DNA of 64,000 nt, from the NCBI RefSeq assembly GCF_024172185.1, contig NZ_JAMZEC010000001.1:8717001-8781000 (forward strand), in the 5' to 3' direction. This document shows positions 8,277 through 16,205 of the stretch, piece by piece. The notes beneath the pieces were generated by a model. The model worked only from the letters and a program-made list of their open reading frames with translations, was not told the origin of the DNA and searched no databases. The position numbers and the translations under genes are program-made. Each line of letters starts with the position of its first letter. Positions within the stretch are counted from its first letter, which is position 1. This stretch comes from Nonomuraea roseoviolacea subsp. carminata (lineage in GTDB: Bacteria; Actinomycetota; Actinomycetes; Streptosporangiales; Streptosporangiaceae).

Positions 8277-8898
8277 CATATGCGGGCGCCGGGTCGGCAC
8301 GGTGCCTGCGAAGCCGGTACTCGGCCACCAGCCGCAGCGCGAGGTAGCCCACCGGCCACATGAGCATGACCCACCGGCCCACCACCAGCGCGCCCGGGAT
8401 CGACAGCGCGAACATCACCATGGTCGCCGTCGCCCAGGCCCGGATGCCGGTGATCACGGCGGGCGGGGCCTGCGGGTCCAGCAGGCCCGCGCGGACGACG
8501 TGGCGCGCCATCAGCGCCATGGCGCCGCCCAGGAAGGCCATGGCCGCCGCGTAGACGACGACGCCGGCGCCGTTCGGGACCTCGCCGAGGGTCTTGCTCG
8601 CCCACGGGATCAGCACGTACCCCAGCAGGACCAGGACGTTGAGCGTGACGAGGGCCTGGTCGCCGCGGCTGACGTGGGTGAAGAACAGGTGGTGCGCGAC
8701 CCACGCGGTCGCGATCACGCAGAAGGAGACCAGGAACGCCAGGTACTGCGAGCCGTGCGCGGCCAGCGCCTCCCCCAGGTGCGCGGGGTCGTGGGCGTCC
8801 GGCAGGGGCAGCTCCAGGGCCAGCAGCGTCAGCATGATCGCGATGACCGCGTCGGAGAAGAACAGCATGCGCTCCAGACCGTGGGACTTCTCGGTCAC
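8263..8898 (-). CDS. TMEM175-family (DUF1211) membrane potassium channel-like protein
   Basis: 211 aa from GTG 8898, with GGAGG 5 bases upstream. Helix 1 carries the family selectivity motif (RMLFFSDAVIAIMLTLLALE, FSD at about residues 13-15), followed by five more hydrophobic helices: LAFLVSFCVIATAWVAHHLF, ALVTLNVLVLLGYVLIPWAS, VVVYAAAMAFLGGAMALMA, WATATMVMFALSIPGALVV and VMLMWPVGYLALRLVAE. Bacterial members are six-helix tetrameric K+ channels. It is downstream of, and probably cotranscribed with, the TetR gene (71-base gap). The end of the gene overlaps the 17-bp motif. Confidence 0.88.
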   Translation of the reverse strand: MTEKSHGLERMLFFSDAVIAIMLTLLALELPLPDAHDPAHLGEALAAHGSQYLAFLVSFCVIATAWVAHHLFFTHVSRGDQALVTLNVLVLLGYVLIPWASKTLGEVPNGAGVVVYAAAMAFLGGAMALMARHVVRAGLLDPQAPPAVITGIRAWATATMVMFALSIPGALVVGRWVMLMWPVGYLALRLVAEYRLRRHRADPAPAYESTL

Positions 8899-8969
8899 GA
8901 CGCCTCCAGGGATGTCGTCTCGGGGGGTGGCCGCGCGGCGGGCGCGTTCTCGGGCGGGACGCCGGCCGG

Positions 8970-9569
8970 CTACGCGCCCAGGGCGGCGATGATCATGTCG
9001 GTGAGGCGTTCGATCCGGTCGGGGCCTGCGGGGGCGCGCCGGATGGCGGTGCGCCAGTAGAGCGGGCCGGCCATGAAGTCGAGCCCGAGGTCGACGTCGG
9101 CGTCCTCGGGCAGCTCCCCCCGCTCGACCGCCCGCCGCAGGATGGCGCCCACCTTGCGGCGGCGGGCCGTGCCGATCTCCTCGCCCAGCGCGGCGGCGAT
9201 CGCCGGGTGGTAGGCGGCCGAGGCCAGCAGGTCGGGAAGGATCCGCGAGACGAGCGGGTGGCGCAGCGCCTGGTCGGTGGCGGTCAGGAAGGCCAGGACG
9301 TCGCCCCGCAACGTGCCGGTGTCGGGGGTGTCGGCGGCACGCACGGAGACCTGGACGACCAGGTCGACGGTCATGGCCTCCTTCGACGGCCAGCGCCGGT
9401 AGAGGGCGGCCTTGCCCGAGCCGGCCCGCCGGGCGACGGCCTCCATCGACAGCCGGCCGTACCCCACGGCGGCCAGCTCCTCGAAGAAGGCGCTGGTGAT
9501 GGCCGCGGTGACGCTGTCCTGCAGGACCGGTCCGCCGCGCGGCGGACCGGGGTCGGTCGATCTGTCCAT
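8970..9569 (-). CDS. TetR-family transcriptional regulator
   Basis: 199 aa from ATG 9569; ATG 9581 is an alternative. The HTH is at residues about 20-65 (VTAAITSAFFEELAAVGYGRLS, then MEAVARRAGSGKAALYRRWPS), followed by a TetR_C ligand domain ending in a typical ERLTDMIIAALG. It is the first gene of a TetR-TMEM175 pair. A perfect 8-bp inverted repeat lies 16 bases upstream of the start, so the regulator probably represses itself and the channel gene. Confidence 0.9.
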   Translation of the reverse strand: MDRSTDPGPPRGGPVLQDSVTAAITSAFFEELAAVGYGRLSMEAVARRAGSGKAALYRRWPSKEAMTVDLVVQVSVRAADTPDTGTLRGDVLAFLTATDQALRHPLVSRILPDLLASAAYHPAIAAALGEEIGTARRRKVGAILRRAVERGELPEDADVDLGLDFMAGPLYWRTAIRRAPAGPDRIERLTDMIIAALGA

Positions 9570-9584
9570 GGCCGCGATCATACA

Positions 9585-9607
9585 CGAGACGGAACGGTAC
9601 CGTCTCG
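9585..9607. promoter_or_regulatory. Probable TetR operator
   Basis: CGAGACGG (9585-9592) and CCGTCTCG (9600-9607) form a perfect 8-bp inverted repeat with spacer AACGGTA. It lies 16 bases before the TetR start, as expected for autorepression. GAGACGG/CCGTCTC half-sites are common for actinobacterial TetR repressors of exporters. Confidence 0.7.
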
Positions 9608-9652
9608 CCACCTGAACCCGCGCGTCCCACGGCGACGGCGCCGCCGTCCGGC

Positions 9653-10057
9653 TCAGTCGATGATCGCGGTGACCTCGGCCTCGACGAGGATGCCGGGCTC
9701 GAAGAGGATGTCGACCCCGATCAGCGCGGCCGGCGGCGCGGGCAGGTCGAACTCGCGCGCCGCCTGCGCGACGCCCGCGTTGAAGGCGTCGTACATCTCC
9801 CTCTTCCAGCCTGCGGCGTACCACGTGAAGCGGACGACGTCGCGGAACGTCGCCCCCGCCGCATCGAGCGCCCGGGCGACGTTGCGGTAGACCTGAGCGA
9901 CCTGCCCGGCCAGGTCGCCGGGTGCCACCAGCTCGCCGTTCTCGTCCCAGGCCACCTGGCCCGCGAGGTGGACCTGCCGGCTCCCCGTCGCCACCGCGAC
10001 GTGGTGGTAGACCGGCACGCGGACAAGCCCGTCGGGGTTGATGAGCGTAACAGCCAC
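9653..10057 (-). CDS. RidA-family (YjgF/YER057c/UK114) protein
   Basis: 134 aa from GTG 10057, chosen because GGAGGAG lies 4 bases upstream; ATG 10069 is the alternative. The sequence shows the RidA core: VAVATGSRQVHLAGQVAWDENG, LAGQVAQVYRNVARALDAAGATFRDVVR and the C-terminal PPAALIGVDILFEPGILVEAE. RidA enzymes hydrolyse reactive enamine/imine intermediates from PLP enzymes. The conserved catalytic Arg of true RidA (normally within RTCV-like strand) is not obvious, so this may be a Rid subgroup of other function. It is divergent from an HxlR regulator with shared repeats between. Confidence 0.85.
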   Translation of the reverse strand: MAVTLINPDGLVRVPVYHHVAVATGSRQVHLAGQVAWDENGELVAPGDLAGQVAQVYRNVARALDAAGATFRDVVRFTWYAAGWKREMYDAFNAGVAQAAREFDLPAPPAALIGVDILFEPGILVEAEVTAIID

Positions 10058-10070
10058 GATCTCCTCCATC

Positions 10071-10151
10071 GTTACTCTCTTGCAGTTACTGGGGAACTGT
10101 AGGAGAGTGACGGCTGACGTGGAAGAACGCACTTTTCAGTGACTGGGGAAC
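10071..10151. promoter_or_regulatory. HxlR-type operator region with direct and inverted repeats
   Basis: CAGTTACTGGGGAAC (10083-10097) recurs with one change as CAGTGACTGGGGAAC (10137-10151), 54 bases apart and ending three bases before the HxlR start. The first copy extends to the inverted repeat CAGTT-N7-AACTG. An outer pair, GTTACTCTC (10071-10079) and GAGAGTGAC (10102-10110), encloses it. This fits binding by the HxlR protein between its own gene and ridA-like. Confidence 0.65.
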
Positions 10152-10154
10152 CTG

Positions 10155-10535
10155 ATGGTGACCAAAGAGCTCAGCGACCTGTCCGACGAGGCGGACCTGA
10201 GGCGCGCCGACTCCCTGGCGCGGGAGATCTTCTCGGACGTCGCCAACAAGTGGGCGTTGCTGATCATCGAGGCTCTCGGCGAGCGCACCCTGCGTTTCAG
10301 CGAGCTGCGCGACGAGGTCGAGGGCATCAGCCACAAGATGCTCACCCAGAACCTGCGCATGATGGAGCGCAACGGCCTGGCCGAGCGGAAGGTGCACCCC
10401 ACGGTGCCGCCGCGGGTCGACTACACCCTCACCGAGCCCGGCCGGGCCCTGCGCGCCACGGTGGATCTGCTCTGCGGCTGGACCCACGAGTACTTCGGTC
10501 ACATCGAATCGGCCCGCCGCCGCTTCGGCACCTGA
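10155..10535 (+). CDS. HxlR-family transcriptional regulator
   Basis: 126 aa, ATG 10155. The winged-helix HxlR domain is complete: DVANKWALLIIEALGERTLRFSEL, then ISHKMLTQNLRMMERNGLAERKV and the wing VPPRVDYTLTEPGRAL. The usual N-terminal Cys pair of redox HxlR members is absent. These regulators respond to aldehydes, quinones or other reactive species. It probably controls itself and the divergent RidA-like gene through the repeats just upstream. Confidence 0.92.
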   Translation: MVTKELSDLSDEADLRRADSLAREIFSDVANKWALLIIEALGERTLRFSELRDEVEGISHKMLTQNLRMMERNGLAERKVHPTVPPRVDYTLTEPGRALRATVDLLCGWTHEYFGHIESARRRFGT

Positions 10536-10607
10536 CGCCTCGTACCCGACACAGGCGGTGCGGAAAATGTCGGGTGGCCGGGGCCGGCGCCGTCGCACGA
10601 TGGGGGC

Positions 10608-11420
10608 ATGGACGACACGACCTTGGTATCCCGTTTCCTGCGCGACGGCTTCGTGAAGCTGGAGGGCGCCGTCGCGCCGCGCGTGGCCGCGGACTGCGCG
10701 CGGCTGCTGTGGCGGGAGACCGGCTGCGACCCGGACGACCCGTCGACGTGGACGCGGCCCGTGCACTGGGTGGGCGGCATGGCGCAGGGACCGTTCGCCG
10801 CCGCACCCAACTCCCCCTTCCTCCATCACGCGTACGACCTGCTCGTCGGCGCGGGACGCTGGGAGCCGCGTTACTCGCTGGGCACGTTCCCGCTGCGCTT
10901 CCCGCACGAGGAGGAGCCGGACGACGCGGGCTGGCACATCGAGGGCAGCTATCTGCCGGAGGGCGAGAGCTGGTACTTCACGAATCTGCGCTCCCGGGAC
11001 CGGGCGCTGCTGATGCTGTTCCTGTTCAGCGAGGTCGGTGAGGAGGACGCCCCGACCCGGATCCGGGTCGGGTCACACCTCGACGTGCCGAAGGTGCTGG
11101 AGAAGTACGGGGAGGACGGGGCGAGCGGGCTGACCCTCGCGCCCGACCTGGTGGCGGCCTCCGACCACCGGCCGCTCGCCCTGGCCACCGGGTCCCCGGG
11201 CGACGTCTTCCTGTGCCATCCGTTCCTGGTGCACGCGGCGCAGCCGCACCATGGGGCACGGCCGCGCTTCATGGCCCAGCCGCCGCTGCTGCCGGCCGCG
11301 CCGTACGAGCTGGAGCGGGCCGACGGCGCGTACTCGCCCGTGGAGATCGCGATCCGCCGGGGCCTGGGCCGGGAGACCCCCGGTCCGGACGGGGACGGCA
11401 CGGGCGGCAGCGCCGGGTAG
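10608..11420 (+). CDS. Phytanoyl-CoA dioxygenase (PhyH)-like protein
   Basis: 270 aa, ATG 10608, apparently leaderless (CACGATGGGGGCATG). Head FLRDGFVKLEGAVAPRVAADC is typical for PhyH. The metal-binding first pair is H110 and E112 in WHIEGS (the acidic ligand is Glu where PhyH usually has Asp), and the distal His lies in the FLVHAAQPHHGARPRF stretch, where the Arg would bind 2-oxoglutarate. It should be an Fe(II)/2-oxoglutarate oxygenase of a small molecule, substrate unknown. It reads toward the AraC-GyrI gene. Confidence 0.8.
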   Translation: MDDTTLVSRFLRDGFVKLEGAVAPRVAADCARLLWRETGCDPDDPSTWTRPVHWVGGMAQGPFAAAPNSPFLHHAYDLLVGAGRWEPRYSLGTFPLRFPHEEEPDDAGWHIEGSYLPEGESWYFTNLRSRDRALLMLFLFSEVGEEDAPTRIRVGSHLDVPKVLEKYGEDGASGLTLAPDLVAASDHRPLALATGSPGDVFLCHPFLVHAAQPHHGARPRFMAQPPLLPAAPYELERADGAYSPVEIAIRRGLGRETPGPDGDGTGGSAG

Positions 11421-11482
11421 GCGCGCCGCACGACTATCGTCGGCACGGTGGTCGTGGAGACGGACGAGGAAGGGGGCCGGGC

Positions 11483-12349
11483 ATGCTGGAGCGGCTGAAC
11501 CAGGCCATGGAGCACATCGAGCTCCATCTCGACCAGTCCGTCGAGGTGGCGGAGCTGGCCCGCATCGCGGCCACCTCGGAGCACCACCTGCGCCGGATGT
11601 TCTCCGCGCTCGCGGGCATGCCGCTGTCGGAGTACGTCCGGCGCCGCCGACTCACCCTCGCCGGCGCCGAGGTGCTCGCCGGACGCGAGACGCTGCTGGA
11701 GATCGCGGTGCGCTATGGCTACGGCTCCGGTGAGGCGTTCGCGCGGGCGTTCCGCGCCATGCACGGCATCGGACCGGGCGAGGCCCGGCGGACCGGCGCC
11801 GCGCTCAACTCCCAGCCCCGGATGGCCTTCCGCCTCGTCATCGAAGGGAGCAGCAGCATGCGGTACCGCGTCGTGGACAAGCCGGACTTCACCGTCGTCG
11901 GGTTCAGGACCCGGGTGCCGCTGGTGCACCTCGGCCCGAACCAGGCGATCATCGACTTCGTCCGCGCGATCGGCCCACAGCCTCTGGAGCGCCTGGCGAA
12001 GCTGTCGGACCAGGAGCCGCACGGCATCGTCGCGGTCTGCGACGGCCTGGACCCCAGCCGCGCCGAGGGCACGGAATTCGACTACCACCAAGGCGTGATC
12101 ACCTCCGCGGCGGCTCCGGAGGGCACGACCACGCTGGCCGTCCCGGCCGGCGCCTGGGCGGTCTTCACCACCTCCGGGCCGGCGCCCCAGGCCATCCAGG
12201 AGCTGTGGCGGGACGTGTTCACCCAGTGGTTCCCGTCGAACCCGTACCGCACCCGCACCGGCCCCGAGATCCTGCGCACCCACCTGTCACCGGACAAGGC
12301 CGAGGCCGACGCCGAGCTGTGGCTCCCGGTGGAGCCGGAGCACGGCTGA
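11483..12349 (+). CDS. AraC-family regulator with GyrI-like effector domain
   Basis: 288 aa, ATG 11483 with GAGGAAGGGGG upstream. Residues 1-105 are an AraC double HTH (HLDQSVEVAELARIAATSEHH, then GYGSGEAFARAFRAMHGIGPGEAR). Residues 125-288 are a GyrI-like/SOUL-like ligand domain (YRVVDKPDFTVVGFRTRVPL and a final DAELWLPVE), as in Rob, BmrR or SAV2472-type proteins that bind amphipathic drugs. The target is unknown. It follows the PhyH-like gene by 62 bases and could be cotranscribed with it. Confidence 0.9.
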   Translation: MLERLNQAMEHIELHLDQSVEVAELARIAATSEHHLRRMFSALAGMPLSEYVRRRRLTLAGAEVLAGRETLLEIAVRYGYGSGEAFARAFRAMHGIGPGEARRTGAALNSQPRMAFRLVIEGSSSMRYRVVDKPDFTVVGFRTRVPLVHLGPNQAIIDFVRAIGPQPLERLAKLSDQEPHGIVAVCDGLDPSRAEGTEFDYHQGVITSAAAPEGTTTLAVPAGAWAVFTTSGPAPQAIQELWRDVFTQWFPSNPYRTRTGPEILRTHLSPDKAEADAELWLPVEPEHG

Positions 12350-12420
12350 ACACAGCGGCATGCCGCTTGTCTGCTCTCGGCCGAACAGCACTGAGAACGC
12401 GCTCTCGCCGAAAGGCGCTT
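12350..12420. other. Convergent gap with palindrome and short hairpin
   Basis: The 71 bases between the convergent AraC and quinone-reductase genes hold the perfect palindrome AGCGGCATGCCGCT (12354-12367) and GAAAG-GCG-CTTTC at about 12410-12422. These could serve as bidirectional terminators. There is no T-tract. Confidence 0.35.
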
Positions 12421-13326
12421 TCACCACACCAGAGCGACCTTTCCCTCCAGTCGCCCCCGCCGGAAGCGCTCGTGCGCCTCCCGCAGGTGGCGCAGGCCGT
12501 ACTGGGAGTCGACCCGCGGCCTCGCCTGGCCGGCGTCCACGATCGCGGCGAGTGCGGCGAGTCCGGCGCCGTCCTCGCGCACCTGACGGACGGTGGTGCG
12601 GACCGCCCGGTGGGACAGGTCGGGTACGGGGCCGGCCTGTGTGGCGACGGAGGCGTAGCGGCCGCCGTCCGCGACGGCACGGGTGACGAACGCGCCGAAA
12701 GTGTCGAAGACGGCGTCATAGGCGGCCTCGGGCAGCGCGGCGCGGTCGGTCGTGGCCCATCCGGCTCCCAGTTCCCTGACCGCCTCGACCTGTGCCGGCC
12801 TGGACACCAGCGCGTCCACCCGCGCGCCGCGCGCCCGCGCGAGCTGCACCGCCAGGCCGCCCACCGCACCGGCCGCCCCGGCCACCAGCAGCCGTTCTCC
12901 CTCGCGGACGTCCAGCCAGTCCAGCGTCTGCAGGGCGGTGAGCCCGGGCAGCGGAAGCGTCGCCGCCTCGACCAGGCTGATCGTCAAGGGGGCGACGGCG
13001 ACGGAGGTCGCCGGGATGGCGACCAGGTCGGCCCAGGCGCCGCGTCCGGTACCGAGCTGGTGCGACATCCCGAAGACCCGCTCGCCCGCGGGCAGTGCTG
13101 CGCTCCGGCTGTCCACGACGACGCCCGCCAGCTCCCACCCCAGCGTCATCGGCAGGGGCGGCGCGCCCTCCCCGATGGCCCCGTCACGGGTCTTGTCGTC
13201 CACCGGGTTGATGGCGGAGGCGACGACGCGCACCAGGACCTCGCCGTCCGACGGGCGAGGAACCGGCGCCTCGGCGAGGGTCAGGACGTCAGGGCCGCCG
13301 AAGCGGTCGATTCGCATAGCGCGCAT
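12421..13326 (-). CDS. Zinc-free alcohol dehydrogenase / quinone oxidoreductase family protein
   Basis: 301 aa from ATG 13326 with GGGGAG six bases upstream. N-terminal GroES-like domain (MRIDRFGGPDVLTLAEAPVP, ASAINPVDDKTR) lacks zinc ligands. The Rossmann part has the quinone-reductase nucleotide motif AGAAGAVGGLAVQLARARG, and the end LEGKVALVW is typical. Members reduce quinones or enones with NADPH. It is convergent with the AraC-GyrI gene and divergent from the GntR gene (176-base gap). Confidence 0.88.
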   Translation of the reverse strand: MRAMRIDRFGGPDVLTLAEAPVPRPSDGEVLVRVVASAINPVDDKTRDGAIGEGAPPLPMTLGWELAGVVVDSRSAALPAGERVFGMSHQLGTGRGAWADLVAIPATSVAVAPLTISLVEAATLPLPGLTALQTLDWLDVREGERLLVAGAAGAVGGLAVQLARARGARVDALVSRPAQVEAVRELGAGWATTDRAALPEAAYDAVFDTFGAFVTRAVADGGRYASVATQAGPVPDLSHRAVRTTVRQVREDGAGLAALAAIVDAGQARPRVDSQYGLRHLREAHERFRRGRLEGKVALVW

Positions 13327-13502
13327 GAGCAACTCCCCGATCATTGATGTTCGATCGGCATCCAACAATAGGGGCGGGGCTCCGGCGGTCCGCGGCGGGG
13401 GTCAGGCGGTACTGCATATCAGCAGCATCTCATTAAGATGTCAGTCAGGGGGCACATGCCTTAGGCTGCCGTACCAATGAGGCACAGCGATATCCTGACG
13501 GG

Positions 13503-14243
13503 ATGCCCGAGCTGATGGTGCACGTCCCCGCACTGCTGCTGGTCGGCGAGGAGGAAGCCGGCCTCGACCGCACCACTCAGGCCTACCGGGCGATCAGGCG
13601 CCAGATCATCGACCTGACGCTGCCGCCCGGCAGCAGCTTCAGCGAGGCGTCCCTCGCGCGGCAATGGCACATCAGCAAGACGCCGGTGCGTGAGGCGCTC
13701 GCGCGGTTGCGGCGCGACGGGCTCGTGGACGCGCTCCCCCGCGCGGGCTACGTCGTCAGCCCGATCACGCTCCAGGACACCGACGATCTCTGCGCCCTGC
13801 GGACGGTGCTGTCCGTCGAGGCCGCCGCCACCGCCGCGCGCCGGGGCGTCGAGGCGCCCGCGCTGGAGCGGCTCGGCGTGCTGGCGAAGGTGCCCTACGC
13901 GCTCGCGGCGGGCGAGGTGGGGCTGGAGGAGTCGCTGCGGGCCGCGATCGAGTTCGAGGCCGTCATCGCCGCGTCCAGCGGCAACAACCGTTTCGGCAAG
14001 GCGATCGTCGACGTGCTCGACGAGCTGGAGCGGGTCCTGCGGATGGCCGCGCTGATCGCTCCGGAGGCCGCGAGCCCGCCCGGGGAGCTGGAGGCGATCT
14101 CCGAGCGGCTCGGCGCGCGCGACCCGGACGGCGCCCGCGAGGCCATGCGGCGGCGGTGCGAGCGCGTGCACCGCGACGTCCTTGAAGCGCTGGCGAGAAG
14201 CGTCTCCGTCAGCAGGGCCCACATCGAGATGCCGGCGCCGTAG
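13503..14243 (+). CDS. GntR-family (FadR subfamily) regulator
   Basis: 246 aa, ATG 13503, with TATCCT 6 bases before it (leaderless). The winged helix is at residues 20-90: RAIRRQIIDLTLPPGSSFSEASLARQWHISKTPVREALARL and DGLVDALPRAGYVVSPIT. Residues 95-235 form an FCD ligand domain (DLCALRTVLSVEAAATAARRG). The normal metal-binding His positions of FCD are not clear. The upstream gap has CATCT-N5-AGATG. The regulated gene is not evident; the divergent quinone reductase is the closest candidate. Confidence 0.9.
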   Translation: MPELMVHVPALLLVGEEEAGLDRTTQAYRAIRRQIIDLTLPPGSSFSEASLARQWHISKTPVREALARLRRDGLVDALPRAGYVVSPITLQDTDDLCALRTVLSVEAAATAARRGVEAPALERLGVLAKVPYALAAGEVGLEESLRAAIEFEAVIAASSGNNRFGKAIVDVLDELERVLRMAALIAPEAASPPGELEAISERLGARDPDGAREAMRRRCERVHRDVLEALARSVSVSRAHIEMPAP

Positions 14244-14279
14244 CTCCCCCGCCCTCCTGGACGGCCCGGTCGCATACGT

Positions 14280-14837
14280 TCACGGTCGTGGTTCTCCGTT
14301 CCAGGCGGCGCAGGTCAGGACGTCGAATCCGCGGCTGGGGAAGACGGCGTCCATGAAGAAGTCGTGCATCGCCGCGTCGCCGTCGGCGCAACCGTCGCGC
14401 AGCACGCTCACCCCGTAGCCGCGGTCCGCCGCGTCGTAGCAGGTGGCGGCCACCATGGCGCTGGTCGCGACGCCGGCGACGGCGAGGGTGTCGACGCCGC
14501 GCGCGCGGAGCACGAGGTCGAGGTCCGTGCCGGCGAACGCGCTGGCGCGGCGCTTGAGCACGACGACGTCCTCCTCGGCGACCGGCAGGTCGATCTCGGT
14601 GCCGGCCGCCCCCTCGTGGAAGGCGTCCCCCGCCTCGAAGAACCCGCGCATCAGCGCGCTGCCCGGCGGCACGTCGGCCCCGTTCCCCCGGAAGGCGAAG
14701 TGCACGAACACCACGAGCGCGCCGGCCGCGCGGGCGCGCGGCAGCAGGCCGGTGAGCGGAGGGACGACGTCCCGGGCGAAGGCGTAGGTGCCCGTGACGC
14801 CCCGCTGGATGTCGCCGATGATGAGTGCAGTGGTCAC
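14280..14837 (-). CDS. Isochorismatase-fold hydrolase lacking the usual catalytic Cys
   Basis: 185 aa, GTG 14837 with GGGAGT 12-17 bases upstream. The fold is clear: D9 in IIGDIQRG, K95 in VVVLKRRASAFAGTDLD and the GVATSAMVAATC segment. The usual nucleophile Cys position (GVATDxCV) is Met128; C133 lies five residues further. It is therefore either a non-thiol isochorismatase-type enzyme or inactive. Its start overlaps the stop of an upstream fragment of a transporter (GTGA overlap), which suggests that the two were once translationally coupled. Confidence 0.8.
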   Translation of the reverse strand: MTTALIIGDIQRGVTGTYAFARDVVPPLTGLLPRARAAGALVVFVHFAFRGNGADVPPGSALMRGFFEAGDAFHEGAAGTEIDLPVAEEDVVVLKRRASAFAGTDLDLVLRARGVDTLAVAGVATSAMVAATCYDAADRGYGVSVLRDGCADGDAAMHDFFMDAVFPSRGFDVLTCAAWNGEPRP

Positions 14838-14947
14838 GAAAGACTCCCGTCGAGTATGTCCGTCCGGCGCCCTGTGGTCAGCAGGACGACCATGCCGGCG
14901 ACCACGATGATCGCCATGGCCACGAGTGCGTGGGTGAAGCCGCCCGT
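14834..14947 (-). pseudogene. C-terminal tail of an MFS-type transporter
   Basis: The frame ending at 14834 encodes FTHALVAMAIIVVAGMVVLL plus a short basic tail, a single hydrophobic helix typical of the last segment of DHA2-type permeases. Upstream the frame soon becomes non-homologous and there is no room for the other helices. The GTGA overlap with the next gene is the remnant of an operon junction. It could instead be a real one-helix peptide, which I consider less likely. Confidence 0.45.
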
Positions 14948-15058
14948 CGCCGGCCGACCGGTCGAGGATCGCGACGGGGCGGCACGGGCATCTCCTTGGC
15001 TAAGGGGGCAATCTGGCATCACAGTAGGAGAACTCTGAGATATCAGCAAACGCCGGGC

Positions 15059-15333
15059 TGCCTCGTACCGGAGATCGGGCAGTTCGTGGCGGCGGCGCGC
15101 GCCGGCTTCCGGGTGCGCTTCGCCGAACGAGCCCCCGACATGATCGCGATCGGCGGGACGCCGGCCTGCGACAGCGGTCAGGACGTGACGCGGGTTGACG
15201 TCGCGGCGATGGAGGCGGACTGGAACCGGCGGGTCCGCGCCGAGGTGGGTGAACCTGCGCGATCCTGACCCTGCCGGACAGCGGCGTCTTCACCGCGGAG
15301 GGGGCCGCCGCGATCCGCGCCGCCCTGTCCTGA
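15059..15333 (+). pseudogene. Degraded coding stretch, family not recognised
   Basis: The 314-base gap 15044-15357 has codon bias of a real gene but no intact frame. One frame gives LVPEIGQFVAAARAGFRVRF and GTPACDSGQDVTRVDVAAME; it then stops at 15266-15268. A second frame, shifted, carries TLPDSGVFTAEGAAAIRAAL to TGA 15331. The pattern suggests one gene disrupted by an indel near 15250 and lacking its start. I cannot name the family. Confidence 0.35.
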
Positions 15334-15357
15334 CACCCCCGCCCGGGCACCGCGAGG

Positions 15358-15692
15358 TCACGTCGTGACGGCCGCTCCGATGAGGGTCTCCGGTTGTGCG
15401 GCGACGTCGTCCAGCGGCCGGATGTCGCGCTCGGCCCGGCACATCGCGGCGGTGATCGCCTCCGGGTCGCCCTCCCCCGGCGGCTCCTCGACCGCGACGG
15501 CCAGGACCGGGCAGCCCGCCGCGTAGTCGCTGCCGATCACCGTCCGCCGCCACAGGTCGAGGAACGCCCGCACCCCGGCCGCCGGCCCGGCGCGCAGCTC
15601 GCGCTCCAGCACCCGGGAGACGAGGTCCCCGGCGAAGCGGACCGCCTCGGCGGCCAGTTGCTGCTCGCCGCGCGGGAAGTGGTGGTTCCCGC
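15358..15692 (-). pseudogene. TetR-family regulator, DNA-binding domain lost
   Basis: Homology starts abruptly at 15692, just after the stop of the tendamistat-like gene, with SGNHHFPRGEQQLAAEAVRF. It continues through VRAFLDLWRRTVIGSDYAAG and CPVLAVAVEEPPGEG, which is the LmrA/YxaF-type TetR_C domain. Normally about 45 residues with the HTH precede the HHFP position; they are missing, as is any start codon near the junction. The gene cannot make a DNA-binding protein. The junction marks a deletion or insertion end point. Confidence 0.7.
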
Positions 15693-16007
15693 TCAGCAGT
15701 TGGCGAGCCCGTCGAACCTGCCGGGCCAGCCCCAGCTCCAGTACTTCGTCGTCCCCCTGCCGTAGGTCCAGCAGGACAGGTCGGTCTCGTGCGCGAGGAC
15801 CACCTTGGCCCGCACGGAGTAGCGGCAGTTGTTCGTGACCCACAGCTTGTCGGTGTAGCCGGAGCTGTCGAGGCGCGTCGTCACGCAGCTGGGGACCGCC
15901 GCCGCGACGGCCTCGTTCGTGGTGGCGCCCGCCTGACCGGCGGTGACGCCGATCAGCAGGGCCGCGGCGGGGAGAGCGGTCGTGACGGTGCGCATGGCCT
16001 GGAACAC
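15693..16007 (-). CDS. Secreted tendamistat-like (alpha-amylase inhibitor fold) protein
   Basis: 104 aa from GTG 16007 (GGAAGGGG 6-13 bases upstream); ATG 15995 is the alternative. Signal peptide residues 5-28 (ALLIGVTAGQAGA). The mature part has four Cys (41, 61, 79, 104), with the central spacing of 18 as in tendamistat and the same SCVT start, NC and VKVV-like (RAKVVLAHETDLSCWTYG) strands. Tendamistat of Streptomyces blocks alpha-amylase through a Trp-Arg-Tyr loop; here that place reads SSGYTD, so inhibition of amylase is not expected. Target unknown. Confidence 0.65.
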   Translation of the reverse strand: MFQAMRTVTTALPAAALLIGVTAGQAGATTNEAVAAAVPSCVTTRLDSSGYTDKLWVTNNCRYSVRAKVVLAHETDLSCWTYGRGTTKYWSWGWPGRFDGLANC

Positions 16008-16205
16008 AGGATCCCCTTCCGGAGATGGGACATCTACCTGATATCGGCTAATCGCTGGAGGAATGCACGGTCGGATTATTCCGACAAATACTCCGCTTTT
16101 TCCTCACCGCCGATATCCGTACCGAATCCCGAGTCTGACACAGGCCGCGGCGTTGTTTGTCGAGCTTTCCACACTGGCGCAAAACCGCAGGTGAGGGCAC
16201 ATCTT

